A stretch of 20,612 nucleotides of DNA from Cyclospora cayetanensis (GCF_002999335.1 NW_020312278.1:1-20612); one strand, 5' to 3'. Shown: positions 10,132-20,128, counted from the stretch's first letter. Notes: generated by a model from the sequence alone, not told the origin. Numbers and translations: made by a program.

Positions 10132-12321
10132 TCAGTGCTCTAGCTCTTGAGACTTTGCTTTCATTTCTCTGGCTTCAAGTGCCTCGGAGATATTTCTGAT
10201 ACGTCTCCAGACAGCGCCCTCCATTGTGGTATCGTCCTCCCCATCGCAGCATCCTGAACGCCATTGGGAAAGCCCATGTATACCTTGATTTTGTGTTGAG
10301 CGAAAGAATTTCTCACCTCCGTAGTTGTAATTCTGAATACTTATCGGTGGCGCGTTACTGGCCGCTGCTGTTGCTATGGGTGGTGTTGCTGCTGGTGGGG
10401 TTGCGGCTGGTAGTATTTCTGCAGGCACAGGTTCCTGCTGTGCCGGAGCTGCTACAAGTTCTGCTTGTGGTACTGTCTCCGTTTCTTTTGGGAGTGATGC
10501 TACTGGCAGTTTTGCTGCCGGCGGTTCCCCTTCCGGTTCTATTGAACGGGTAAATGGTGGCAACTCTTGTGACTGTTGCTGCTGCTGTTGTTGCTGGTGC
10601 TCCTGCTGCTGTTGCTGTTGGTGCTCCTGCAGCAGCTGCTGCTGTTGCTGTTGGTGCTTGAGGATCTCCGCTAGCTGCTCCTGATGCTGGAGCATTTGCT
10701 GGTGCTGTTGCTCCTGCATTTGCTGTTGTTGCTGTTGCAGTTGTTGCTCCATCTGCTGCTGCTGTTGAGCCAAAGAATGCAAGTCCGCGATTTTTTGGTT
10801 TAGTCCCTGAATCGCATCCAGGACGGGTGCCAGCTGCCCACACGAGTAGTGCAGTTTGGGATCAGTGTTACTTGCACCAAAAGCCTATGGATGTATTCGT
10901 CATTGCAGCTGGCGTACCTCCCGTTGTTGCGATTCAGGATACATATGTGGCATCAGCTGCTGCTGCTGGCTTGGGTACTCAGCTCGTGGATGCTCTTGCT
11001 GTTCCTGCTGTTTCAGCTGCTCCTGCTGCCTCTGCTGCTCACCTTGCAGATACAGCTCGCGCTCCCTGAGTTCTTCTTCCTTCTCTTCGAATTCTGAGGA
11101 GCCTTCGGCATTCTCCGGTTCAGGCCCCACAGGTGGAGGGGGAATCGAGGGCCTTTCCTCTGGGGGTGGCCCAGCAAATAGTCCCTATAAAAATAAAAAA
11201 AATTTGATATAAAGACTCCGAGAGGATTTAAAGGGGGAGGCTCACCGATGGTTGAGGCATAGGGGGTGGCGCTTATTGGGCAGAAGATGGACATATTGTG
11301 TGGATGTTTGCGCCATGTCTTCGCGTTCCACAAGGCATAAAAAGACTCACGGGTAACGACGTTAATGATAATACCCTACAACGCAATTGCAGTGAGCGAG
11401 CTTGCAGCCCTTGATCTAGTGCTTGCCTTCAGGCAGTTGCACTCACTCCTCTCTCTGGATGCTTTTCCATTGCCGTGCCCTCCAGGGGAATTCCTGGTAT
11501 AACACCTGCACCCTCTGCGACTCCAAAACTGGGAGGCGCGAATCCGCCTTGTTCTGGTGTTTCCTCTTGGAGCTCTGCCTCGGCAGCCCCCTCTTCGGCT
11601 TCTGTCTCCGTAGGTGCAGCCACACCAAATGAGGGACCCTCAAACTGCTCCACTGCGGTGGCGTTTCCTGCTGAAGCTCCGTGTTGGGCTGATACAGGCG
11701 GTGCACCATCACCTGTCTCCGTTTCATTTTCTTCTGCTCCATTGGCTGATGTTTCGTGTGTAGGCGCAGCAACGCCGAACTCAGGGGCTTCTAATGTCGT
11801 TTTCTTCCCATGTTCATGACTCTCCTCAGCGGCTGTAGCCGACTCCTCCTCCCCCGCCACGCTAAACCCTGGCGCGGAAAAGGTTTCTCCACCTTCACCC
11901 GCAGGAGCTGGCGCCTCCCCCAACTCCGCGAGAAGTTCACGGTCCATCTCAGAGGGTTTTTCATTTTTTCCTCGTTTCTGAAAAAACAAGCCATGAGGTT
12001 TTGCCTCGTAAGGGTACCCATATTTGCAAATCGTAGGCTTTGCCAGATTGCACAGAACATGCAACTACATCTGCTGCTTCCGGAGCTTACGGAAGGTTTT
12101 GAAAAGCGTTTCTTTTTAGAACGAGAACGGGAAGCGCGTTTTTTCTTCTTCCGAAGCGTACTAGAGAGGAAACGCGGGAGCTGCTGGGCACAAACTATTA
12201 CTGTCAAGACTAAGCGGGCCGAAGGAATCCCTTTGTATCCTACCTCATCCTCTGCTTCTCCCACGTGTTTTTGTGTGTCTACTATGGTATGGGAAAACCT
12301 TGGCTTGCGTGGGTGGGCTTC
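10132..12321 (-). CDS. Acidic FGVAAPT-motif, Pro- and poly-Gln-rich hypothetical protein; 5' end unresolved
   Basis: Minus-strand exons, 5' to 3': 12321-12091, 11977-11447, 11375-11246, 11159-10918 and 10833-10132 (stop TGA 10134-10132). Phases agree at every junction, with donors GTAAGC (12090), GTGAGT (11446), GTGAGC (11245) and GTACGC (10917). The first listed exon has no ATG. It encodes a hydrophobic stretch (LVLTVIVCAQQL) followed by a basic KKKKRASRSRSKKKR tract. The earliest in-frame ATG in the model is at 11947 and gives 524 residues; a further exon at 12433-12379 may lie upstream. The second exon is Glu/Ala-rich and holds four FGVAAPT-like motifs. Next come a Trp/His-containing segment, a PPPP stretch, a Glu/Arg-rich coiled-coil-like region, about 60 residues dominated by Gln, and a charged C-terminus. 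A 63-bp GT-AG segment (10316-10254) is in frame and may or may not be removed. I do not recognise the family. Motif repeats plus coiled coil suggest a structural or secreted role, but this is inference. Confidence 0.62.
10568..10765 (-). repeat. CAG/CAA tract encoding poly-Gln
   Basis: The plus strand shows CTG/TTG runs and the minus strand CAG/CAA runs within the last exon of the FGVAAPT gene. They encode Gln blocks of four to eight broken by His, Glu, Met and Leu. The mix of CAG and CAA means these runs are partly interrupted at DNA level. Confidence 0.9.
11518..11878 (-). repeat. Four FGVAAPT-like protein motifs
   Basis: On the minus strand the motif phenylalanines lie near 11866 (APGFSVAGEE), 11779 (APEFGVAAPT), 11629 (GPSFGVAAPT) and 11527 (PPSFGVAEGA). 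Spacing is uneven, at about 29, 50 and 34 residues. The linkers are acidic and low-complexity while the hydrophobic core is kept, which suggests short linear binding motifs rather than a folded repeat. Confidence 0.75.
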
Positions 12322-13447
12322 CTGGGCCTAATTTAGCATTGGAGGTATGCCCGATGCAGGGTACATATGTTGCATTACCGCCTGAGCGCGATCAAGGAGA
12401 AATGAGTTTTGTGACTCTTTCTGTTTGAACAACCTGTGCAATTATATTCTCTGTGTATTTGGCATGCAACTTGCCTCTGGGCTGCTGCTTGGGGCGGCAG
12501 CAAGAACATGCTGTCTATTCTGAAATACAGATCATGCTGCTGCACAATCCTATGAAGGAAAAGAAAGATTGAGGCAAACAAACCAGGCAATTCCTTTCTC
12601 TCTGTCCCTAAAGAATTTGAACGACATTGGTATTCATTATTTTAGGTGCTTCCTTCATGACCAACTCATTTGCAAGTCTCACTCTGTATCTTCTTTCTGA
12701 AGGGGTGCATCGGCTGTAGGCGAAGGGAAAGACCAAAACGATGATAGCGAAACATTGCAAAGAGATTGGATTCACCATTGGAAAATGTCTAGTGTGATAA
12801 AGCCATGCCCGCTCAGTCTTGTTTCAGAAGAAATTAGCACGTGGAGGAAGTCTTCCTAGCAAGGCTGCATGTACACCTGATTTTATGATGAAAGCACTTG
12901 CTGGAAGAGCTTGGAGAGCTGATCTCCATTGGATGTAACGTTGTATCAAATTCTGCACCTTAATGAATAACGCTAGGCGTAGTTGCAGATGCTGTCCTAC
13001 TTTGCTTTCGTTCTGTTCAAATTGATTCCCTCACAAACCGACACCAAAACAGCTGCCAAGATGCACTTTCACACAATCTTTAAGGGAACCGGTTGCGGAA
13101 GAAATTTGAATTTCTGATACCCGTAATGCATGAATTCTCTTCATCGAACGCAGCAGGTAACTACCTTAGGGAAATGAGATGCCTCCATACGGATGCCTGG
13201 GTCTGTGTGTTCATGAAGCTAATACAGTTGCAAATATCTGTACTTTTTCAGCAGCCACCGTTCCCTAGCGTTTTGTGAGTATTCTAATGAACGTCTTTTG
13301 AGAGCATGGGAAATAAGTTTAGGCTGTGAAGTTTGTTCAACGTGCAAACCACAACCACGAATACCCTACATGGCGAAACTCAGCCCGAGTCCTGAGCTCG
13401 ACCTAGGCGGTTGCGTGTGTAGCAGTAACGAATCCACGAGCCGCAAT
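12322..13447. other. Region between two minus-strand genes
   Basis: About 1.1 kb upstream of the FGVAAPT gene and downstream of V-ATPase H. It probably contains the promoter and perhaps a first exon of the FGVAAPT gene. A tentative exon at 12433-12379 (CAG acceptor, GTAATG donor, encoding LFKQKESQNSFLLDRAQA) would join the 12321 exon in phase, but it has no start codon. I see nothing else supportable. Confidence 0.5.
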
Positions 13448-16357
13448 TTAGTTTGGCGGCTTCGCTACATCTTGCCAGTTGTTGAGCATCAGTTTCTGCA
13501 CGCATAGTAAAGCCTCCGCCGCGACTTCGCGGTGCTTGCTGCTGATCAGAAGCATTACCTTATCCTTTACCTTGAACTTCTGGCATACCCTGGATACGAA
13601 AAACAATAGACACAGACCGCGAAAATGGATTAGAGACGCCCTCTAACTTCGCTTTCGTTGAACTGATCTTCGTCTAGTATCAACTACGCACTGGTGCTTG
13701 CCTGCTGTCTAGTCTACGTGGGATTGCGAAACTGTGTTCTTCTTGTGATATGCGCGTTCCGCACGGGTCTAGAGTAATACGTGGATTTTACTTTTTCCCG
13801 GCAGGATGGAGCCGTGCAAATTCGCCCAAGTCATAACACGCCACGGCTTGCGTTGTTGGGTCGTCGCTGTCTAGCAATTTCTCGATTTTCTGAATTGTGG
13901 CAAATTCGTCCTTCTCAAAGACCATTACGTTCTCGCGCCAAAACTTTTCTGGGCACACATCATAAACCCTAAGCCCGATATCGTGGAGCATCTCTTCGTA
14001 GACTCGAGCAATGCTGCTCACGGGTTTTGCTCCCCCCAAGTGCTATAGTCGTATCTTACGAAACAGGCCCTAAATCCTTACCTGAATGGAGAACAGACCA
14101 CTTGAACTTGCCCTTGTCGAGCTCCATGAGATACCTCTCGAAGTTATTAAACTGTCTAATCTTCAAGTCTAGAGCGAAGATGCAGGCCCGTATCTCGTCG
14201 TACATGTCCGGGTCGCGCCATTTCTCAAACTCCAACAAGGTAAGAATCTAAACAGTACCACACCCTGAATTTTGAATGAAACTCGCTGAGTACGACACTT
14301 CCCCGCGTGCTCAACAAAATGATATCTCAAGACCAGGCCTTCAGCGGTTTAAATTACACCTCTCTGCTAACCCCTGCAGCCTAACCTGAGCGACATTTTC
14401 TTCAACGATAATTTCAACTGCTTCTTCGCACGAGAGGAGATTCTCAACGACATGCAGCCCCACGCGAACAACCTATTAAGCAAGCCGCAAGCGCAAAACC
14501 CCAAGTTCTAAAGGTGGCATACGGATGCGCACCAGTGAAAACTGCTCCCGACCCTACAGCCGACCGAGGGAAAAGTGGCGAGCAGTGGTTTCCCAACGTG
14601 AAGACTTCGCCGATCGCGCGCTCCACATGAGGAAACCAACAAAACAAGTCTCCACATACCTTCTCAACTCGGCACTCTTTCAAGACTTCGCACGTGGGTC
14701 GCAAAATGCCGGCCTCCGTGATCGCCAGGGGAAACCCCTCATGGAAGGAAAGCAGCCACACGCAAAATACCGCCTTATAGATCACTCCTGCGGGTTGCAT
14801 CAATGACAAGTCATTCTGTAGCCTAGAACGATAAACACATCGCACGCGAGCAGGCTCCAAGCCATGAGCCTCTTCCGCCTAGGAGAGAATTGTCTCATGC
14901 AGGCCGTCATGCAGAGCGTGGTAGCCATGCGTGTAGGATAGGATGCAGGGCTAGGGAGTCGAAGGACGCACACATCCGGCAAGCCGCGAGTCTCCCAGAC
15001 GAGAGGCCTCCACCGATCTGCAGCCGCAACACGCTTAGAGGAACCCTTGAGATTATGGCATTCGGCGTAGCGCGGCTCCCAGCGCCGCGTAGTATTCAAA
15101 AGCCACCAGCAATCGCATGGACTTGCACCTTTCCGTGAAGCCCCTTGGCCCTTACCGATTTTGAGAATATTTACCAGCGCGTCGAGCCTGCCAGACTCCG
15201 ACACGGGGAATTTCTGTTGGATTAGGCCTTGCACGAAGTACTGAACTTGGTCATCTGGGAACGCATGCGTTCGTGCCCGGCTGAATCCACACCCAGCGCC
15301 CAGCGTCGAGCACACAGCCCCTACCCACACGTCTCCTTTTCTTCAAAAAAGCGAATCTAGGTGCCTGCCTCTGCGCAGTAATTCCGACCCCTTTCCGCCC
15401 CCCGAAGGAAATTCCCTACGAACCACATGAAGCCCGAGAGCATGAACGCTGCTCTGTCTCCGGTGTACGTATCAACGCCCTGCCTCTCCAGCAGCTGCAT
15501 GAAGTCGCCATAGACGTTGCTGCCGGCGAGCACCCCGCACATCGCCTCATATCTGCTGCAGTTTTCTGAACGGCAAGTCCCACCACAGGCATGCGAGGCA
15601 GGCAAGGCAACCTCAAGACAAAGGGTGCTGGAAAACGGGGTTCTGTGCCACTCGCTCTCCATCCTTCATGCCGGTTCGCCAGCACCCCGCGAACAATGAG
15701 TTGTACAAACTCTATGTCCCCGTTCAGCGAGTCTTTGAGCGTTTCGCATGCAAATAGGGGCAATTATTATCGCGTAGCCCAAAAAGTGATGAAGACGCGT
15801 TGGCGTTTCAGATTCGAGTCGCCCGTCGTGCAGAGATGCACGGTGCCAAACGCAGCGCAAGATTTATGTTCAGAATTTTCACTCACCTCTAACAGCTTCG
15901 TAAAGTACGGTGAGAGCATACTGTGCGGGGTGCAAGTCCGCCTCAAGTCGCAACACGGAAACCAAGGCAGACACCATGAGGGGCTCCTGCATCGCAGCCT
16001 CCGACAGCGTACAGTGCAGGAAGCCGTAAGCACTGAGCCTTGAGCGCCAGCTCCTGGCTGCTGCCGTCACACGTGTAGTACTGTGTGTGTCTTAGAAAGC
16101 TGCACGAAAAGTTGTATTAGCGTCTTTGCGAGAATAATCCGGGGAAGCCTCCCTCCCTAACGTGCATGTTCGCAGGCAGGTGCCCCTAGGGGGATTTCGC
16201 ACTCGCCTACCTCTTCAAAGGCGTTGGATCGCTCCTCCGGCGTCATACCGTGCAAGGTCGATAGCGCAGCTGCCATGCCTTTTCCGATTAGACCTGCACC
16301 CTCCAAAAGAGTCCACTCAGGCATTCGCTCCATGACCGCCTCCTGCTTCACCTGCAT
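13448..16357 (-). CDS. V-type proton ATPase subunit H (V1 sector), ten exons
   Basis: Subunit H binds the V1 sector of the vacuolar proton pump, couples V1 to V0 and silences ATP hydrolysis by free V1. Exons 5' to 3': 16357-16211, 15986-15887, 15732-15652, 15565-15389, 15254-15175, 14815-14660, 14472-14386, 14247-14082, 13948-13792 and 13589-13448 (stop TAA 13450-13448), about 430 residues. Recognisable family blocks are MPEWTLLEGAGLI near the N-terminus, AVFCVWLLSFHEGF in the centre, KVVRVGLHVVENLL, the FNNFERYLMEL...KWSVLHSEKFWREN block, SDDPTTQAVACYDLGEFARL, and the C-terminal EVAAEALLCVQKLMLNNW. These match the HEAT-repeat fold and conserved C-terminal domain, at slightly under the usual 440-480 length. 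The start is uncertain: ATGs lie at 16372, 16357 and 16333, and a CAG acceptor just before 16351 could mean an upstream exon. The junctions at 15732 (AAG acceptor), 15652 and 15389 are the weakest. No CAG repeats occur. Confidence 0.92.
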
Positions 16358-16969
16358 CAGACAGCACGGCATGCGGCACACCCACGACCAGAAGCTGTAA
16401 AGACTCGAACCCTCAGCACCCCGGCTACAGCGCTGTCCACTGATTCAAATTCGGATGAGAAGCGCATGCAAGCACACAGGCAGCCCATCAAGACCCCAGC
16501 AGTTGGCGCATTCGGCCCTGTGCCGACGCGCAGGTGTCTGCAACCCGGCAACCCGCAAGAAACACATAGAGCAAGACGCATGCCACACGACCCCTTTTGT
16601 CCACGCATCGCTTGAGCGTGACTCCTCTCTAGGCGTGACTCCTCTCTACCAGCGGCAGAAACGGCGCACGTGCCTGACAGTTGGACCCGTCTGCTCGGAC
16701 GAGCTGCCCGAGAAGCTGCACTTGCTCCGTCTGGTCGTGGGAAACATTCATTGGGGGAGTGTTGGTGGTAGCCATCGTCGCTACAAAGATCGCGCCTCGC
16801 GGAAATGCGGTTACTGCAGAAGCACGCGGCAAGCGGCTGCCTCGCGTGACACCGCAGCCCGAACGTCCACACTGGGTGCTTCGCCGTGCCGTTCTAGGAT
16901 CGGCGTCGAGGCAAAGCCTAAGAATGCAAGTGCATTAGGTGCGAGTGGTCAGACGCGGGGGCGCACGGA

Positions 16970-17000
16970 GGGGGCAGGGGAAGGGGCAGGAGAAGGGGGG
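16970..17000 (+). other. Canonical G-quadruplex motif
   Basis: The plus strand carries four G-runs of 5, 4, 4 and 6, separated by loops of 2, 2 and 8 bases (GGGGG-CA-GGGG-AA-GGGG-8-GGGGGG). This satisfies the strict G4 pattern with runs of at least three and loops of at most eight. It lies about 600 bp upstream of the V-ATPase H start and 900 bp upstream of the RRM start. Confidence 0.8.
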
Positions 17001-17534
17001 AGAAAAAGCCGCTGCTTGGGCTGCAAGCGTCAGTGTTTTCCTTGCGAGGCCTAGCCAGCAGCACTATTTGCCGCAGCCAAGCACGCGAAGGCCATAAACT
17101 CCAAGGAGGCTCCGCTTCGCAGAAGAGGAGCAGCCTCTGGGTGCAAAAAGAGTCGCGTAGGCGGCGGATGTTGGTCGGCGACTGTCGTCCACGGCTGCGC
17201 TCGAGAGGCCCTATTCCTCCTGGTTTCGCCGATGCGACTTCTATTGGTATCGTTGATCGCGCCACACTTGTTGCTGCGTCTCATGCCGCTGGTCTCGTTC
17301 TTGGCACCCGCTGGCTAGCCCCTAGGTCGGAAGGCCTCTAGGGGATGGCTGGCACACGAGAATTGAGGGTGTACAGTCTCCGCCTAACTCAGCAGCCGCA
17401 TACCATGAATCAGAGAGGCAGAATATATATCTCGTGACCTCGTCTGCCGGCCACATGTGAGTAGGAGTCCAGGCAGTGCGCGCAACTGCATGAGAAGCCA
17501 TGGTTCCTGCTCATGCGTGTTCTCGGGGCTGCAG

Positions 17535-17544
17535 GCATGCATGC
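17535..17544. promoter_or_regulatory. GCATGCATGC palindrome, possible ApiAP2 site
   Basis: A palindromic GCATGCATGC lies about 360 bp upstream of the RRM start codon. TGCATGC-type motifs are known binding sites of apicomplexan AP2 factors and are enriched in coccidian promoters. Similar ATGC-rich palindromes occur elsewhere in the window, including in coding sequence, so a regulatory role here is only a possibility. Confidence 0.3.
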
Positions 17545-17903
17545 TCTCCGTCTTTCGATCGGAAAGCTAGGCTTTAGAAAGCCATTAAGCCCTCTTTTAA
17601 TTGAGTTTGGTACATTTCTTGCAGCTTGAGCGCCGCGGCTAATCATGCGGCTTTCAGCTATTGCGGACTGACGCGCCCTCCAGAACGCCCTTCATGGGGT
17701 GTTAGCGGCATAAGTCCGCAATCTGAAGGCAGAGAGGAGCAGCAACCAAGCTCTTAGCCACAGCTCTGTAGTGTAAAGCCTGGATTCTGGCTGTGCATTG
17801 CGTTGCTCGGAGGAATCTCCCCGTTCACGAACGGAGCCGGCCCGCGTTGCCGCGCGCGCGACGGTGTTTCTCCCTTTCCGCTGTTCAGGAAAACGGAAAT
17901 ACG

Positions 17904-19060
17904 ATGAGCTCTGAGAATACGGGAGAATCTCGCTTGCGGCGAACGCTGTACGTGGGGGGTCTGTCTGAAGAGGTGAATGAAGAAATCTTGCGAGCTGCCT
18001 TCTTGCCCTTTGGCGACATTCGGGAAGCAACCATTCCCAAGGACAGGGCAACTGGTGAGTCGGTGCTGCTGCGCATGCTTCTCGCGGTTTCTCGCATCCT
18101 CGATTCACGGAGTTGGGGCGAGGCGCTGCGTCTGTGTGGCCAGTGTACGCAGGAAGGCTAGGGCGATGCCTCTCCTGTTGCGTTTGCACCGCATCGAGTT
18201 TAAAGCCGCTGCCGCCGCGTTGAGCGCGTTCGTAGGGGCTGCTCCTGTAGGCGCAGCTGCTGATGAGGCTGATTCTCTGTGCTGGTTCTGTGCATTGAGA
18301 ACTGCTGCCTGTGGATTCCACGCCCTCATGATGATGATGCGCTGCAGGCGGCCACAGAGGCTTCGGCTTCGTAGAATTCGAGGAGGAGGAAGACGCGCAG
18401 CAAGCGGTAAATGCTATCGGAGAGCAGGAAAGGAAATGGCGGATATGCGCGAGTGACAGCTCTGGGGGCCTGTGTAGTTGCATGCGACGTTCAGGTTTGC
18501 AACTTGGTTTCGTTGTGCAATTCAGGTGCTGAACATGAACAACTCTGAGTTGTTTGGCCGAACGCTGAGAGTCAACACTTCTCGCCACGGTCCTCAGGGG
18601 GCAGCCCCCAAAAACAGAGCAGGTCAGATGCTTCTGCTGGTGCACACGTTGGCGGCTTTCGTCTTTGCGGCTTGCGGTGCAACGCCGCGGAGGACGCGCA
18701 ATGGGTTGCCGCATGCTCGATCTTCAACGAAATCCGAGTAATGCCTGTGTTTTTTGATGATGTGCCGCCGCAGTGTGGCAGGATGATTTCTTTTTCCGCG
18801 AGGAGATGAACAAACGAGGGATGGCCGTTGACGCCGGCCTGGTGAGGAGCGCTGCTGCTGCTGCTGCTCGGGTGTCTCGCTCTTCATGCCTTCCCCGTTG
18901 TTGTTGGCTCCCGAGTGCGTACGCTGCACGAAAGAGGCCTTTAAACGATGTGGCGGCGTTTCACGCTGTATCTCCGTGCTTGCCGCACGCCTTCTGCGCC
19001 TGGTGTATGTCGCAGGACCAGACGGACGAGATGCGGGGAGCAGCAGCGAACACTGAATAG
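17904..19060 (+). CDS. Stand-alone RRM protein of the PPIE/CyP33 type, five exons, 139 residues
   Basis: Exons are 17904-18054, 18348-18406, 18526-18622, 18774-18841 and 19016-19060 (stop TAG), all phase-consistent, with donors GTGAGT, GTAAAT, GTCAGA and GTGAGG. Residues 13-88 form one RNA recognition motif with RNP2 LYVGGL (15-20) and RNP1 HRGFGFVEF (53-61). The block SEEVNEEILRAAFLPFGDI and the block NMNNSELFGRTLRVN closely follow the RRM of human PPIE (CyP33), as does the VWQDD tail (103-107) after the domain. PPIE is a spliceosome-associated cyclophilin. Here the protein ends 32 residues after that tail (DQTDEMRGAAANTE) with no cyclophilin domain, and none is seen downstream on this strand. 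A role in pre-mRNA splicing is inferred. The ATG at 17904 is chosen because the RRM starts soon after it and a CAG acceptor-like site lies just upstream, leaving room for a spliced 5' UTR. Confidence 0.92.
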
Positions 19061-20128
19061 GCTATCTACAGACTGCTGCAGTTGCGCGCACTGCTCTACC
19101 GCGGCTAGAAAGACAGCGAAAGCTGCCGCTGTGTTGCGTTGCGGCGCAAGCGTGTTTTCGGATGCCAGTGTGTGCCGGCTGTAGCAGCGGCCGGTCATGG
19201 CGCAGGTCTGTGCGCAAGCGCGCCGTATGTACACCCGCCGAAGGGGGCCTGAGGCGCCGAAATCTGAGCGCTTGGGGTGTAGCGCATCAAGAAAAACCCT
19301 ACGCTGGCGGCTTCCACTACAAAGCCACCCACCACTCGTAGCGCTTCGCGTTCCCCTGGTGCAAGTGAGAGGGTGTCCAGTTTCTCGCCCGTCAAAAAGG
19401 CGTGGCAAAACAAATTGCGAGCGAGAGACATATTCGGAGGGGCCGTGGTGCGCCGCTTTAAAGCGCACCCTGCTTTTTGTCGCGACGTCGTCACCCCGAT
19501 GTGGCGTGTCGCTGTGAGGTGGACGTTTCAGAAGGAGGCGCCGGAAAGCCCGCATGCGGCGGGAGGCCTTCCGTGCGTTTTCTGGGCAGCTGCATTTTTA
19601 TTGAGCTGCATGCTGCATGCCCTCTGCTCGTGCTCGCGGCAGTGTATGTCGGTCGGCGGGCGCCATGCGAATGAGCACTGCTTGGTGTGCGTACAGCTGG
19701 TGCGTTTGCTTCCTCGTGTGCCTGCCGATTCATCGTTTGGCACTTGCGAGGCTAAGAGGCGGGGGCCTCGTGCTTCGGGGGCAGCCAGCCACCCCCGGTC
19801 CTAGCATCACAGGAACGCAGGCTTCCTGGGAATGCATACGGGAGTTTTACAGCGCGTCTTGCGACGCAACTATGTAGGCAGGCGCACCACCTCTTACACT
19901 CGGCCGAACTTCGCACCAGAAAAGGGTGTGTGTGGCATCCGTTCGCAACTGTGCAGCCTCCCCTCCCTCTCTTCTCTGCTCTTCTAGTAGCCCCCGTCTA
20001 CCCCTCCCTCTCTTCTCTGCTCTTCTAGTAGCCCCCGCCTACCCCTCCCTCCCCGCATGCACCTGTGCGCCGTAATCCCCTGCACTACACTCGTGCCCGT
20101 TCCCTGAGTCTGCAAGCCACTTCATAGC
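19061..20128. other. Intergenic region between convergent genes
   Basis: About 1.07 kb lies between the stop of the RRM gene (plus) and the stop of the next gene (minus), so it should hold both 3' UTRs. It includes a 41-bp tandem repeat near the right end. Several overlapping open frames of 65-204 codons occur on both strands (for example 18941-19555 minus), but they are Arg/Cys/Ser-rich and not protein-like. Confidence 0.55.
19960..20041 (+). repeat. 41-bp polypyrimidine tandem repeat, two copies
   Basis: Bases 19960-20000 and 20001-20041 are 41-bp copies that differ at one position (GTCTA against GCCTA). A partial third copy begins at 20042. The unit is C/T-rich and ends in CTAGTAGCCCCCG. 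On the minus strand it is purine-rich. Confidence 0.9.

Larger units (their letters stand above)
16358..17903. other. Divergent intergenic region between the V-ATPase H and RRM genes
   Basis: About 1.5 kb separates the 5' ends of two genes that point away from each other, so both promoters should lie here. It is GC-richer than the 5.6-7.1 kb gap. It contains a G-quadruplex motif, a GCATGCATGC palindrome and a 16-bp direct repeat near 16617-16649 (GCGTGACTCCTCTCTA twice). Open frames of up to 199 codons exist on both strands, but they look like GC-driven chance frames. Confidence 0.6.

Noticed and set aside
13949..14042. About 30 extra residues just before FWREN in V-ATPase H
   Set aside because: This stretch is open in frame but is better read as intron: a CAG acceptor at 13951-13949 joins VLHS directly to EKFWREN in phase, matching the family without a gap.
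16455..17054. 199-codon plus-strand open frame and its 171-codon antisense partner
   Set aside because: Composition is Arg/Ser/Ala-rich, driven by GC content. No domain, splice continuity or start context supports either.
17692..18714. 340-codon open frame antisense to the RRM gene
   Set aside because: The RRM gene on the other strand is fixed by strong family motifs and phase-consistent splicing. The antisense product is Arg/Ser/Cys-rich without family features.
18941..19555. 204-codon minus-strand open frame
   Set aside because: It overlaps the last RRM exon antisense and has no protein-like blocks.
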